Origin: Planctomycetota bacterium
Lineage (GTDB): Bacteria > Planctomycetota > Phycisphaerae > UBA1845 > UTPLA1
DNA: 6,948 nucleotides
Assembly: GCA_027295245.1 (NCBI GenBank)
Contig: JAPULF010000184.1
Span: forward strand, 1-6,948
Reading direction: 5' to 3'
The notes under the pieces are model-generated. The model worked only from the letters and a program-made list of their open reading frames with translations. It was not told the origin of the DNA and did no database searches. The translations under genes and the position numbers were made by a program. This document shows positions 1 through 5,988 of the stretch, one piece after another; position 1 is the stretch's first letter, and each line of letters starts with the position of its first letter.

Positions 1-162
1 AAAAGGGGTTTGGGGCGCAACTTCTTGCGGCTCTTGCGGCCCTGCAATCATCTCAACCGCGGGCGAGCCGGTGGCAACCGGGACGCGGGCCGCAGGCCGC
101 AGCTCGGAGTACATCGTGGCCGGAACGAGAATCCGAATTCGTGTTATGACGATTGGCGGCAT
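1..162 (-). CDS. Possible 5' end of a hypothetical protein, cut by the window edge
   Basis: An ATG at 162-160 opens a minus-strand frame that stays open for 54 codons to the window edge. A stop codon lies seven codons upstream in the same frame, so this is the first possible ATG. A purine-rich GAGAGG (176-171) sits 8 nt before it and could be a ribosome binding site. The predicted N-terminus (MPPIVITRIRILVPATMY, then a stretch rich in Pro, Ala, Glu and Gln) shows no recognisable domain. It is neither a clear signal peptide nor a clear membrane segment. I do not recognise the gene. In GC-rich DNA a 54-codon open frame can occur by chance, and a different frame over 430-53 is open too, so this call rests mainly on the start context. 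Confidence 0.33.
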   Translation of the reverse strand, partial: MPPIVITRIRILVPATMYSELRPAARVPVATGSPAVEMIAGPQEPQEVAPQTPF

Positions 163-511
163 TGAATTGGCCTCTCGTTTTCAAGGCGGGTCGATGACCC
201 CTCCTACCACGTTGTTTCACGAATCGAGTGAAAAAACGTCGGCTTGCGGCCGGTTGGCGCGAAAAAAAGCGGAACATCGCGCAAGTCGCGTTTCGGCCCG
301 TTTCATGGCACGCGGGTTTCGGCCGCGCGAAAATGGACGGGGCCTTCCTTCTTGTATCACCCAACAGAGTTGCTCCGTGTTCCGCGTGTTCTTCCGACTG
401 GCGGTGGGTGACGAGTCTTGGAGGGGGCACCTGGGCGCGTATTGGAATCTGCCTATCGATTCGGAAGGATTGCGGGTCCGGTCAGGGCAGATGGGAAACT
501 TAGTGGAACGA
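163..511. other. Stretch without a convincing gene; short inverted repeats
   Basis: I see no coding frame here with protein-like composition. The open frames on both strands translate to Arg/Pro/Ser-rich strings without domains. Two small structures are visible. One is a 6-bp inverted repeat, TTTCAC/GTGAAA, at 215-220 and 228-233 with a 7-nt spacer. The other, read on the minus strand, is a short GC stem (CGGC/GCCG, 252-249 with 243-240) followed by six T residues (236-231). That could be a weak Rho-independent terminator for the genes to the right, but the stem is only 4 bp. The region may be eroded mobile-element DNA, since it follows a broken transposase. Confidence 0.4.
231..252 (-). terminator. 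Weak terminator-like hairpin with T-run
   Basis: On the minus strand a 4-bp GC stem (252-249 with 243-240, 5-nt loop) is followed after three bases by a run of six T residues at 236-231. Flanking AAC and GTT bases could lengthen the stem across a 2-nt bulge. The T-run overlaps one arm of the TTTCAC/GTGAAA inverted repeat. The stem is short for an intrinsic terminator, so this is only a candidate for ending transcription that comes through from the right. Confidence 0.2.
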
Positions 512-751
512 CTACTCGATCTGGCCAGGAAGAGGTTTCCCGACGATTGGACGCACGCCGACGACCGCCTGTTCCGGCATGATCACGTATCCGACCCACC
601 GCACTTGAAATCTGTCACCGGCGCGGAACAGCGCATTGATAAAAGTCTGCTTGACCGCGTCGTGCCGAAAGAACCGCAGCCACCGGAAGCAGGTGAAATG
701 AATGAAGTGGATTTGATTGGGCTCGTCATGTCGTCGAAGACGGCTCGGCAT
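512..751 (-). pseudogene. Remnant of a Y1 (IS200/REP-associated) transposase
   Basis: From ATG 751-749 the translation (79 aa to a stop at 512) resembles the N-terminal part of REP-associated tyrosine (Y1) transposases. It opens with MPSRLRRHDEP, followed by the IHFxxFTCFRxLxFFRHDAVKQ-type block at residues about 14-35, then RWVGYVIMPE at about 51-60. In intact members MPE is followed by the HUH metal-binding motif (MPEHVH-like) and then a region with the catalytic tyrosine. Here the sequence diverges right after MPE: the first His is Gln, no HxH follows, and a stop comes 19 codons later. I could not find the C-terminal half in the next 300 bases in any frame. Full-length members are roughly twice this length, so the gene is truncated and should be inactive. 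An in-frame upstream ATG at 844 would run through the palindrome cluster and is not believable. The family call is from recognised motifs, not from a search. Confidence 0.6.
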
Positions 752-777
752 GGTGCAGATCATACTCCAGCACAATC

Positions 778-860
778 CGTCCCCCGCCCGCAGAGCGGGA
801 CGGGGCACCCTGCGGATCCCGATGTACATCGGGACCAGTGGCACCCGGCAAAGCCGGCAC
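778..860. repeat. Palindrome cluster, REP-like
   Basis: Three adjacent inverted repeats lie between the transposase remnant and the stop codon of the 211-aa gene. The first is an imperfect GC-rich hairpin at about 778-805. The second is a perfect 18-bp palindrome at 817-834 (TCCCGATGTACATCGGGA). The third is a perfect 5-bp stem with an AAA loop at 845-849/853-857 (CCGGC-AAA-GCCGG). The heptamer GGCACCC occurs twice, at 804-810 and 840-846. Read on the minus strand, the third hairpin with its flank (857-838) gives CCGGCT...CCGGGTGCCAC. This closely resembles the core of the repeat at 3583-3603. The position is intergenic, starting 3 bp after the gene's stop codon, so the cluster may also act as an mRNA 3' end or terminator. 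Palindromes next to a Y1 transposase fit the REP/RAYT pattern; that link is inference. Confidence 0.6.
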
Positions 861-862
861 GT

Positions 863-1498
863 TCACGACGACCCGCGGCCCCACGGCACCTTCGGCCGAA
901 CCCCATACGTCTTGGACCACGATTCGAGCAGCCCGTCGAGTTTCTCGCGAGCCTTCTCGACCGGGAGGGCGGGGCCCCGAAAACGCTTTTCCGCGCGGCA
1001 GCTTTGCCAGGTTTGCAGCGTCTTCGCGTGGGTGCCGGTCTCGGTATGGGTGTCCGTCGAATGGACCAGCAGCCGGGCCTCGAGTTCGCGAATCGTCGCC
1101 CGCAATTCAACGGCCGCGAACCGTCCCCGAACCATCGGGTGATCGGCCCGGATGCGTGTCGACTGTTCGACCCGCTTCAACAGGGCGCGGGCGGATCTCG
1201 AAAGGCCCTGGCGTTGCCACGGCTCGCCGCAGGCGGCCACGCCGAACAGGGCGGGCCAGAGTTTGCGGTGAAAAAACGTAATCTTGCCGGCGATGAGGTA
1301 CGCGACGATGACGTCCTTGTGCGAACGAATCGCCTTGCCCAGCACGTGAATCGTGTCACCCATCGGATGGCCCCACCACGAACCGCGCACCGGTTCACCG
1401 GCGACCAGCGTGACCAGGCTCGGCAGTCGGACGTCCGCCTGCATGAGCAGCCCGTCGCGGGCGAGGGTCTGGAGGATTTGATCGAGTGTGGCCGGCAT
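863..1498 (-). CDS. Conserved-looking protein of unknown function (211 aa)
   Basis: The ATG at 1498 opens 211 codons ending in TGA at 865-863. I cannot assign a named family. The protein looks real because it has conserved-type blocks. RGSWWGHPMGD lies at residues 38-48, then HKDVIVAYLIAGKITFFHRKLWPALFGV at about 60-87, and an alpha-helical block (about 120-147, ELRATIRELEARLLVHS) is followed by HTETGTHAKTLQTW at 151-164. The C-terminus is basic. It has no signal peptide or membrane segment, so it is probably cytosolic. I have an unverified impression of similar hypothetical proteins in other soil and planctomycete-type bacteria. It starts 78 bp after the oxidoreductase stop, with no clear Shine-Dalgarno sequence. 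A TTGACA hexamer at 1521-1516 has no matching -10 before the start codon. It could be the last gene of the operon or a separate unit; a role in lipid A synthesis is not shown. Confidence 0.75.
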   Translation of the reverse strand: MPATLDQILQTLARDGLLMQADVRLPSLVTLVAGEPVRGSWWGHPMGDTIHVLGKAIRSHKDVIVAYLIAGKITFFHRKLWPALFGVAACGEPWQRQGLSRSARALLKRVEQSTRIRADHPMVRGRFAAVELRATIRELEARLLVHSTDTHTETGTHAKTLQTWQSCRAEKRFRGPALPVEKAREKLDGLLESWSKTYGVRPKVPWGRGSS

Positions 1499-1576
1499 GG
1501 AAAACGTAGCGTGTTTGTCAACGGAACCGCGACCGAATAGGAGCAGCCGGCGCCCGTAACCGTTTCCGACCGCGGC

Positions 1577-2587
1577 TCACCCGGTCCACCGATGAGACTG
1601 CAACGAGGCAACAATGTCCGCGGCCAGCCGCATGGCCGCGATCCCGTCTTCGGCGCTGACGGCCGGCGGGAGGCCGGCGCGAACGCTTTCGATGAATGCC
1701 TCCAGTTCGGCGCGGAGCGGTTCGATGTCGTCGACCTGGAGGGGCTCGACCTTGACCAGCTTGCTGAAATCGCCGCCGGCCAACTGTGAAATATCCTCGT
1801 ACTTGCCCTCCTTGGCGAGGGACAGGACGTCGAGGTTGGCGTCCTTCTTGATGGCAACTCCCGTCTTTCTGTGGTAGTCGAGTGAGAGATAGGCGGAATC
1901 GCAGAATACCCGTAGGCGGCGGTCGGTCTTGAGGGCCAGGCGCGAGGCGGTGAGGTTGGCGACGGCCCCGTTTTCGAAGTGGACGCGGGCGCTGGCGACG
2001 TCTTCGTGGGGGCCCAGGACGCTGACGCCTACGGCGTCCACCCGGGCGACGGGCGAGCCGACCAATTGCAGGACGATGTCTATGTCGTGGATCATCATGT
2101 CGGACACGACGCCGATGTCGGCCGACCGGAAGCTGAACGGGCTGATGCGGGTGGATTCGATGTAGCGAGGCTCGATCTCGAGTCGTTGCATGGCTCGAAC
2201 GACGGGGTTGAACCGCTCGGTGTGTCCCACCGACAACGTGCTGCCGTGCTCGCGGGCACAGGCCAGCAGTTTTTCCGCGTCGGGGACGTTGGCGGCCAGG
2301 GGCTTCTCGACCAGCACGGCGATTCCGCGGGCCAGGAGCTCGGATGCGACTGCGAGGTGGTGCTCGGTCGGCACGGCCACGGTGGCGGCCCGAACGCTGT
2401 CGGGGATTTCGTCCAGATTGGTGTAGGCGGCGGCCCCGAATTTCTCGGCGATTTCGCCGGCGCGATCTCGGTCGGTGTCGACCACCGCGACGAGATTCGA
2501 TTGCGGGATTTCGGAATAGATTCGGGCGTGGTGCCGGCCCATGTGGCCGACGCCGACCACGGCCACGCAGATTGCATCGGCGGTCAC
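1577..2587 (-). CDS. Gfo/Idh/MocA-family NAD(P)-dependent oxidoreductase, GnnA-like by context
   Basis: The 336-aa protein starts at GTG 2587-2585, which overlaps the lpxA stop by 4 nt (GTGA). A strong GGGAGG (2602-2597) lies 9 nt upstream. The N-terminal Rossmann fold carries the dinucleotide motif GVGHMG at residues 12-17 and an acidic residue after the second strand (VVDTD, 35-39). The family signature EKP is at 94-96. The C-terminal alpha/beta domain has the GxxxDxxxHxxD motif at 159-170 (D163, H167, D170), where the family's catalytic His and substrate contacts lie. The members I recall beside lpxA include GnnA, which oxidises the 3-OH of UDP-GlcNAc to a ketone before GnnB transamination. 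This gene's translational coupling to lpxA suggests a UDP-GlcNAc-type substrate. No aminotransferase is visible, so the activity is inferred. The cytosol is the expected location. Family assignment is secure; the exact reaction is not. Confidence 0.93.
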   Translation of the reverse strand: MTADAICVAVVGVGHMGRHHARIYSEIPQSNLVAVVDTDRDRAGEIAEKFGAAAYTNLDEIPDSVRAATVAVPTEHHLAVASELLARGIAVLVEKPLAANVPDAEKLLACAREHGSTLSVGHTERFNPVVRAMQRLEIEPRYIESTRISPFSFRSADIGVVSDMMIHDIDIVLQLVGSPVARVDAVGVSVLGPHEDVASARVHFENGAVANLTASRLALKTDRRLRVFCDSAYLSLDYHRKTGVAIKKDANLDVLSLAKEGKYEDISQLAGGDFSKLVKVEPLQVDDIEPLRAELEAFIESVRAGLPPAVSAEDGIAAMRLAADIVASLQSHRWTG

Positions 2588-3513
2588 GAGCGGCCGCCTC
2601 CCTGGTAGAACCCCGGCGGCATGCCGTTGCTGTCGCGCCGCAGCGATTCGAGGTACCGTCCGTGAATGCCGCTGTGGATGGAGCGTTTCAGGAAGTTGAT
2701 CAGGTACTGGCAGTGCTCGCTCAGCGGGCCGTTTGATTCCGCCTCGCTCAGGCGACGAATCAGAGAGGACTTGCCGTTCTTGTCGCGCTTGCCGGCGAAT
2801 ACGGAATGGTACAGGCCGCGAACGCTGAAGTCGTTCATGGGTTGTTCTCTGCGCGGAAAGAGGTTCCGGCAGAGATCGCGCAGTTGTTGGATCGAGGGCT
2901 CGTCGAAACCCCAACGACCCAGGCCCTTGACGTTGACGCCCATGACCGCCCCGCCGTATCCGCCGAAAATCAGATAAGGCGGGGTGTCCGTGGTGCAGCG
3001 CGAGGCCCCGGTGACGAAGCAATACTGGCCGACGGTCACGAACTGCTGGACGCCGACCAGGCCGCTGATATTCACGTGGTCCTCGATCTGGACGTGGCCG
3101 GCGATTTGGACCGAATTCGATAGGAGACAATTGTCGCCAACCTTGACGTCGTGGGCCAGATGGGCCCCGACCTGAAACTGGTTGTGGTTGCCGACTTTCG
3201 TGACGCCTCCGCCCAATTCGGTGCCGGTGTGGGCGGTTACGTTTTCGCGGAAGATGTTGTCATCGCCGATGACCAAGCGGGTGTTGCCGCCGCGGTATTT
3301 CAGGTCTTGCGGGGCGGCCCCGAGGACGGCCGATGGATAGAAAAGGTTGGCGCTCCCGATTTCGGTGTGGCCCAAAATCGTGACGTTGGCGATCAAGCGG
3401 CAACCCGGCCCGATCTTCACCATCGGCCCGACGTAGCATCCCGGCCCTATTTCGACGTCGTCGGCAAGCTCCGCTCGCGGATCGACAGTTGCACCCCGTG
3501 CGATATTCGGCAT
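2584..3513 (-). CDS. lpxA: LpxA, acyl-[ACP]-UDP-N-acetylglucosamine O-acyltransferase
   Basis: LpxA catalyses the first step of lipid A synthesis in the cytosol, transferring a 3-hydroxyacyl chain from ACP to the 3-position of a UDP-amino sugar. The 309-aa protein has N-terminal left-handed beta-helix hexapeptide repeats (about residues 3-190) and a helical C-terminal domain. The motif HLAHD places the catalytic His at H121 (E. coli H125) beside H118. H140, N194 and the APQDLKY segment are also conserved. The acyl-length ruler position is Gly169, as in the E. coli C14-type enzyme. By my alignment, E. coli H160, E200 and R205, around the UDP site, are Q156, K196 and W201. The protein is about 47 residues longer than the 262-aa E. 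coli enzyme, mostly in the C-terminal domain. The ATG at 3513 gives the expected N-terminus, though the Shine-Dalgarno sequence is weak. It is separated from lpxC-fabZ by a repeat-bearing 110-bp gap and overlaps the oxidoreductase by 4 nt. Confidence 0.96.
   Translation of the reverse strand: MPNIARGATVDPRAELADDVEIGPGCYVGPMVKIGPGCRLIANVTILGHTEIGSANLFYPSAVLGAAPQDLKYRGGNTRLVIGDDNIFRENVTAHTGTELGGGVTKVGNHNQFQVGAHLAHDVKVGDNCLLSNSVQIAGHVQIEDHVNISGLVGVQQFVTVGQYCFVTGASRCTTDTPPYLIFGGYGGAVMGVNVKGLGRWGFDEPSIQQLRDLCRNLFPRREQPMNDFSVRGLYHSVFAGKRDKNGKSSLIRRLSEAESNGPLSEHCQYLINFLKRSIHSGIHGRYLESLRRDSNGMPPGFYQGGGRS
2597..2602 (-). promoter_or_regulatory. Ribosome binding site of the oxidoreductase, inside the lpxA end
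   Basis: GGGAGG lies 9 nt before the GTG start at 2587 and within the last codons of lpxA. It fixes the start of the oxidoreductase. A longer frame reaching back to 3130 is open only because it runs antiregister through lpxA. With the GTGA stop/start overlap, this arrangement points to translational coupling. Confidence 0.7.
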
Positions 3514-3562
3514 CGTGATGATCCCGTTCGTCAGCCCGAATGGGCGAGGCCGTTACGGAACT

Positions 3563-3618
3563 ATCTCGAGAGGACTATTCCACCGGCTGGAAACCGGTGC
3601 CACGACGGCTCTCGAGAT
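3563..3618. repeat. Nested inverted repeat between lpxC-fabZ and lpxA
   Basis: The outer arms are a perfect 10-bp inverted repeat, ATCTCGAGAG (3563-3572) and CTCTCGAGAT (3609-3618). Inside them is a second perfect 6-bp stem, CACCGG (3581-3586) and CCGGTG (3594-3599), with a 7-nt loop. The inner core reads CCGGCT (3583-3588), a short loop, then CCGGTGCCAC (3594-3603). It resembles the minus-strand core at 857-838, CCGGCT...CCGGGTGCCAC. The element fills most of the 3514-3623 gap. I remember related GGCTGGAA-CCGGTGCCAC repeats scattered through planctomycete genomes; this is memory, not a search. In the operon transcript it would fold into a strong hairpin and could modulate lpxA expression or mRNA decay. 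No T-run follows it, so it does not look like a Rho-independent terminator. Confidence 0.7.
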
Positions 3619-3623
3619 GTCTC

Positions 3624-4937
3624 CTACACAGGTTCGGCATCGACCATCATGAATTTTATTTCCGCCTGGGCCACGATTGCATCGCCTACCCTGGCTTTGC
3701 ACCGTACATGTCCCGTTCTGGCCCTGACTCTAAGCGCTTCTACTTCCAAAACCAACTGGTCGCCCGGCACAACGGGCCGCCGGAATTTTACATTATCCAT
3801 CGACAGCAGCACGGCCACCTTGCCGGTATGTTCGAGCTTCTGTGACAACAATATGCCGGCCAACTGGGCCATCGCCTCGATAATCAACACGCCCGGCATA
3901 ATCGGCTGGGACGGGTAGTGTCCCTGAAAATACGGCTCGTTGATGGAGACATTTTTGACCCCGACCGCCCGGCGGCCCGCTTCTAATTCGAGAACCCGGT
4001 CCACCAACAGGAAAGGATATCGGTGCGGGAGAACCGAACGAAGCTGCCGGGCGTCGAATTCCGGTTTCCCGACAAGCCGCGATTGCTGCTCCCGGCGCTC
4101 GCCGGCTTCGACCAGCCGACGGACCAGTTCGTGGTTCAGCGCATGGCCGCTTTTACGGGCGATGATTTTGCCGTAGACCGGTCGACCGGCCAGGTAGAGA
4201 TCGCCGATCAGGTCGAGAATCTTGTGACGGACGCACTCGTTGGGAAATCGGAATTCGTTTTCGATGACGCCATCGGGCCCGATGATCACGATGTCCTTGT
4301 GGGTCAGGTGGGCGCCGAATCCGGCCTCCCGGAATTGGTGGGCCTCCTCCTCGAACAAGAACGTCCGGGCCGGTGCGATTTCCTCGCAGAAACAATCCGA
4401 TGAAAGACAAATTCCGTATATCTGTCGAGGCAGGGGTCCGTCCGGTCCGTAGTCGAGGTCGTAAAGGATGTTCAGGTCATCCGTTTCGCTCGGGACGGCG
4501 ATGAGTTCCGCATCGCCTTCGGTGACTCGAATCGTGTCGCGCACGACGATCGGCCGGGCCGGCTCCGGCAGTTCACGGATTCCAGCGCTTCGGATGGCAT
4601 CGACGAAAATGCCGGAGCTGCCGTCGCCGCCGGGCAGTTCGCTCCCGTCGATTTCTATGTCGATGTTGTCGATGCCCAGTCCGTGGAGGGCGGCGAGGCA
4701 GTGCTCCACGGTTTCGATCGCCAGGGTTCCGTTTCGCAGGGACGATCGTCGAGCCCGTTTGGTCACATTGGAGACGTGGGCCTTGATCCGGGTGGGCGGG
4801 GCCGATCCGCGGGCACAAACGAAGACGACACCGGAGTCGGATTCGGCCGGCTTGAGGCGCACCGTGACCTCTTCGCCGGTGAAGAGCCCCCGGCCGCGGA
4901 GTTCAATCGGCGCCTCGATGGTTTGCTGCGGCTTCAA
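3624..4937 (-). CDS. lpxC/fabZ: LpxC-FabZ fusion: UDP-3-O-acyl-GlcNAc deacetylase / 3-hydroxyacyl-ACP dehydratase
   Basis: This is a bifunctional 437-aa cytosolic enzyme. The LpxC part (about 1-290) is the zinc deacetylase that commits the pathway to lipid A. The zinc ligands H79, H238 and D242 and the catalytic E78 and H265 are all present, at the same numbers as in E. coli. The FabZ part (about 297-437) has the hot-dog-fold dehydratase signature: LPHRYPFLLVDR at 303-314, and GHYPSQPIMPGVLIIEAMAQ at 339-358, with the catalytic pair H340 and E354. Both active sites look intact. The start is TTG at 4937-4935, chosen because MKPQQTIEAPIELRGRGL matches the usual LpxC N-terminus and no ATG lies nearby upstream. 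It overlaps the end of lpxD by 35 nt, so translation is probably coupled. This fusion is known from Bacteroidota and PVC-group bacteria; it links lipid A commitment to enoyl-ACP formation for fatty acid synthesis. The stop is TAG at 3626-3624. Confidence 0.97.
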   Translation of the reverse strand: MKPQQTIEAPIELRGRGLFTGEEVTVRLKPAESDSGVVFVCARGSAPPTRIKAHVSNVTKRARRSSLRNGTLAIETVEHCLAALHGLGIDNIDIEIDGSELPGGDGSSGIFVDAIRSAGIRELPEPARPIVVRDTIRVTEGDAELIAVPSETDDLNILYDLDYGPDGPLPRQIYGICLSSDCFCEEIAPARTFLFEEEAHQFREAGFGAHLTHKDIVIIGPDGVIENEFRFPNECVRHKILDLIGDLYLAGRPVYGKIIARKSGHALNHELVRRLVEAGERREQQSRLVGKPEFDARQLRSVLPHRYPFLLVDRVLELEAGRRAVGVKNVSINEPYFQGHYPSQPIMPGVLIIEAMAQLAGILLSQKLEHTGKVAVLLSMDNVKFRRPVVPGDQLVLEVEALRVRARTGHVRCKARVGDAIVAQAEIKFMMVDAEPV

Positions 4938-5979
4938 GCCTTGACACTCGCTCTGCCAGCGCGGCCACCCGGTCCATTAGTTTCGGCAGACGCCGCACTT
5001 GCGCCCGCTCCCGCAACTCCGTTCGGTGGTCGCGTGCCGGCAATCCGGAAACAGTCGCGCCGGCCGGCACGTCCGACCAGGCAATGCTGCTGGTCGCCAT
5101 CCGCACGCCCTTGCCAATGCGAACGCCTTGGGTCACACCGGTCTGGCCAGCCATAACCACGCCGGCGTCGAGGTGCGAACTTCCGGCGAGCCCGGCCTGT
5201 GCGACAATGACGCACAGCGGTCCAATCTGGACATTATGGGCGACCTGTACCAGGTTATCAATCTTTGATCCGCGCCCCACAACGGTCGCCCCGAATTTTG
5301 CGCGGTCGATACAACTGTTCGCTCCGATTTCTACGTCGTCTTCGATGATTACGGTTCCGATTTGGGGTATCTTCCGATGACGTCCTTCTCGAAAAATGTA
5401 CCCGAAGCCGTCCGTGCCGATGACCGCCCCGGCGTGAAGCGTGACCCGATCCCCGATTTCGCAGCGATCCCCGACCACGCAGCGCGGATGAAGCTCGCAA
5501 TCCCGTCCGACGCACGCATCCGCCCCGATGCTCACGCCGTCATGGATAATAGTGTTATCGCCGATCTCGGCGCCAGGCTTGATCACCGAACAGGCCCCGA
5601 TTCGAACGCCGACCCCCAGATCGACCCCCTCAGACACGACGGCCGACGGATGGACGCCGGGTTCCGGAACATACCGCGGCATTCGGAACCGTTCGAGAAC
5701 GTCGCAGATCGCCGCTTCGGGGTCGTCCACGACGATGCCGCGCGGATCCGAACCGAGATGCGACGACCGGCCGATCACGGCCGCCGCCCTTGAAGTCGCC
5801 AAACGCCGGGCGTAGCGATCATCCGCGATCCAGGTGATGGCGTCCGCCGTGGCGGCGTCGATGGCGTCCACCCGGCGCACCACCACATCGGCGACCGCGG
5901 CCTCGTCGATCATCCGGCCCTGACACGCCGCGGCAAGTTCGCGAATGGTCAACGCCGGCGGTTGGGCACTAGTGGACAC
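4903..5979 (-). CDS. lpxD: LpxD, UDP-3-O-acyl-glucosamine N-acyltransferase
   Basis: LpxD transfers the second 3-hydroxyacyl chain from ACP to the 2-amino group freed by LpxC. The 358-aa length is close to E. coli LpxD (341 aa). The N-terminal uridine-binding domain spans about residues 9-100 (LTIRELAAAC...). A long left-handed beta-helix of hexapeptide repeats follows from about 108 to 312. It contains the diagnostic GTDGFGYIF at 188-196, IPQIGTVIIEDDVEIGANSCID at about 204-225 and LVQVAHNVQIG at 243-253, where H248 is the likely catalytic base (E. coli H239). The C-terminal helix (about 320-352) has heptad-like Leu spacing. The start is GTG at 5979-5977, 9 bp after the ompH stop, with only a weak purine run upstream. 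No other in-frame start fits. It forms the second gene of the operon and overlaps lpxC-fabZ by 35 nt. Confidence 0.97.
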   Translation of the reverse strand: MSTSAQPPALTIRELAAACQGRMIDEAAVADVVVRRVDAIDAATADAITWIADDRYARRLATSRAAAVIGRSSHLGSDPRGIVVDDPEAAICDVLERFRMPRYVPEPGVHPSAVVSEGVDLGVGVRIGACSVIKPGAEIGDNTIIHDGVSIGADACVGRDCELHPRCVVGDRCEIGDRVTLHAGAVIGTDGFGYIFREGRHRKIPQIGTVIIEDDVEIGANSCIDRAKFGATVVGRGSKIDNLVQVAHNVQIGPLCVIVAQAGLAGSSHLDAGVVMAGQTGVTQGVRIGKGVRMATSSIAWSDVPAGATVSGLPARDHRTELRERAQVRRLPKLMDRVAALAERVSRLEAAANHRGAD

Positions 5980-5988
5980 GATGCAATC

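Noticed and set aside
1516..1521. Perfect TTGACA before the 211-aa gene (minus strand)
   Set aside because: No -10-like hexamer lies 16-18 bp downstream; that position falls on the start codon itself.
71..1540. Long plus-strand open frame (489 codons)
   Set aside because: It runs antisense through the 211-aa gene, the transposase remnant and the palindrome cluster. Its translation is Arg/Pro/Gly-rich without domains, typical of antisense open frames in GC-rich DNA.
1177..1857. Minus-strand 226-codon frame between the oxidoreductase and the unknown gene
   Set aside because: It is a shifted frame of both real genes; its Ser/Arg/Pro-rich translation has no motif.
1979..2608. Plus-strand 209-codon open frame with Gly/Val/Asp-rich translation
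   Set aside because: It is antisense to the oxidoreductase; its composition mirrors the codon bias of the real gene.
2588..3130. N-terminal extension of the oxidoreductase frame
   Set aside because: This part lies inside lpxA in another frame. The Rossmann fold begins just after GTG 2587, which has a good ribosome site.
3151..3918. Plus-strand 255-codon open frame
   Set aside because: It is antisense to lpxA and to the FabZ end of the fusion, and crosses the repeat. The opposite strand has unmistakable catalytic motifs.
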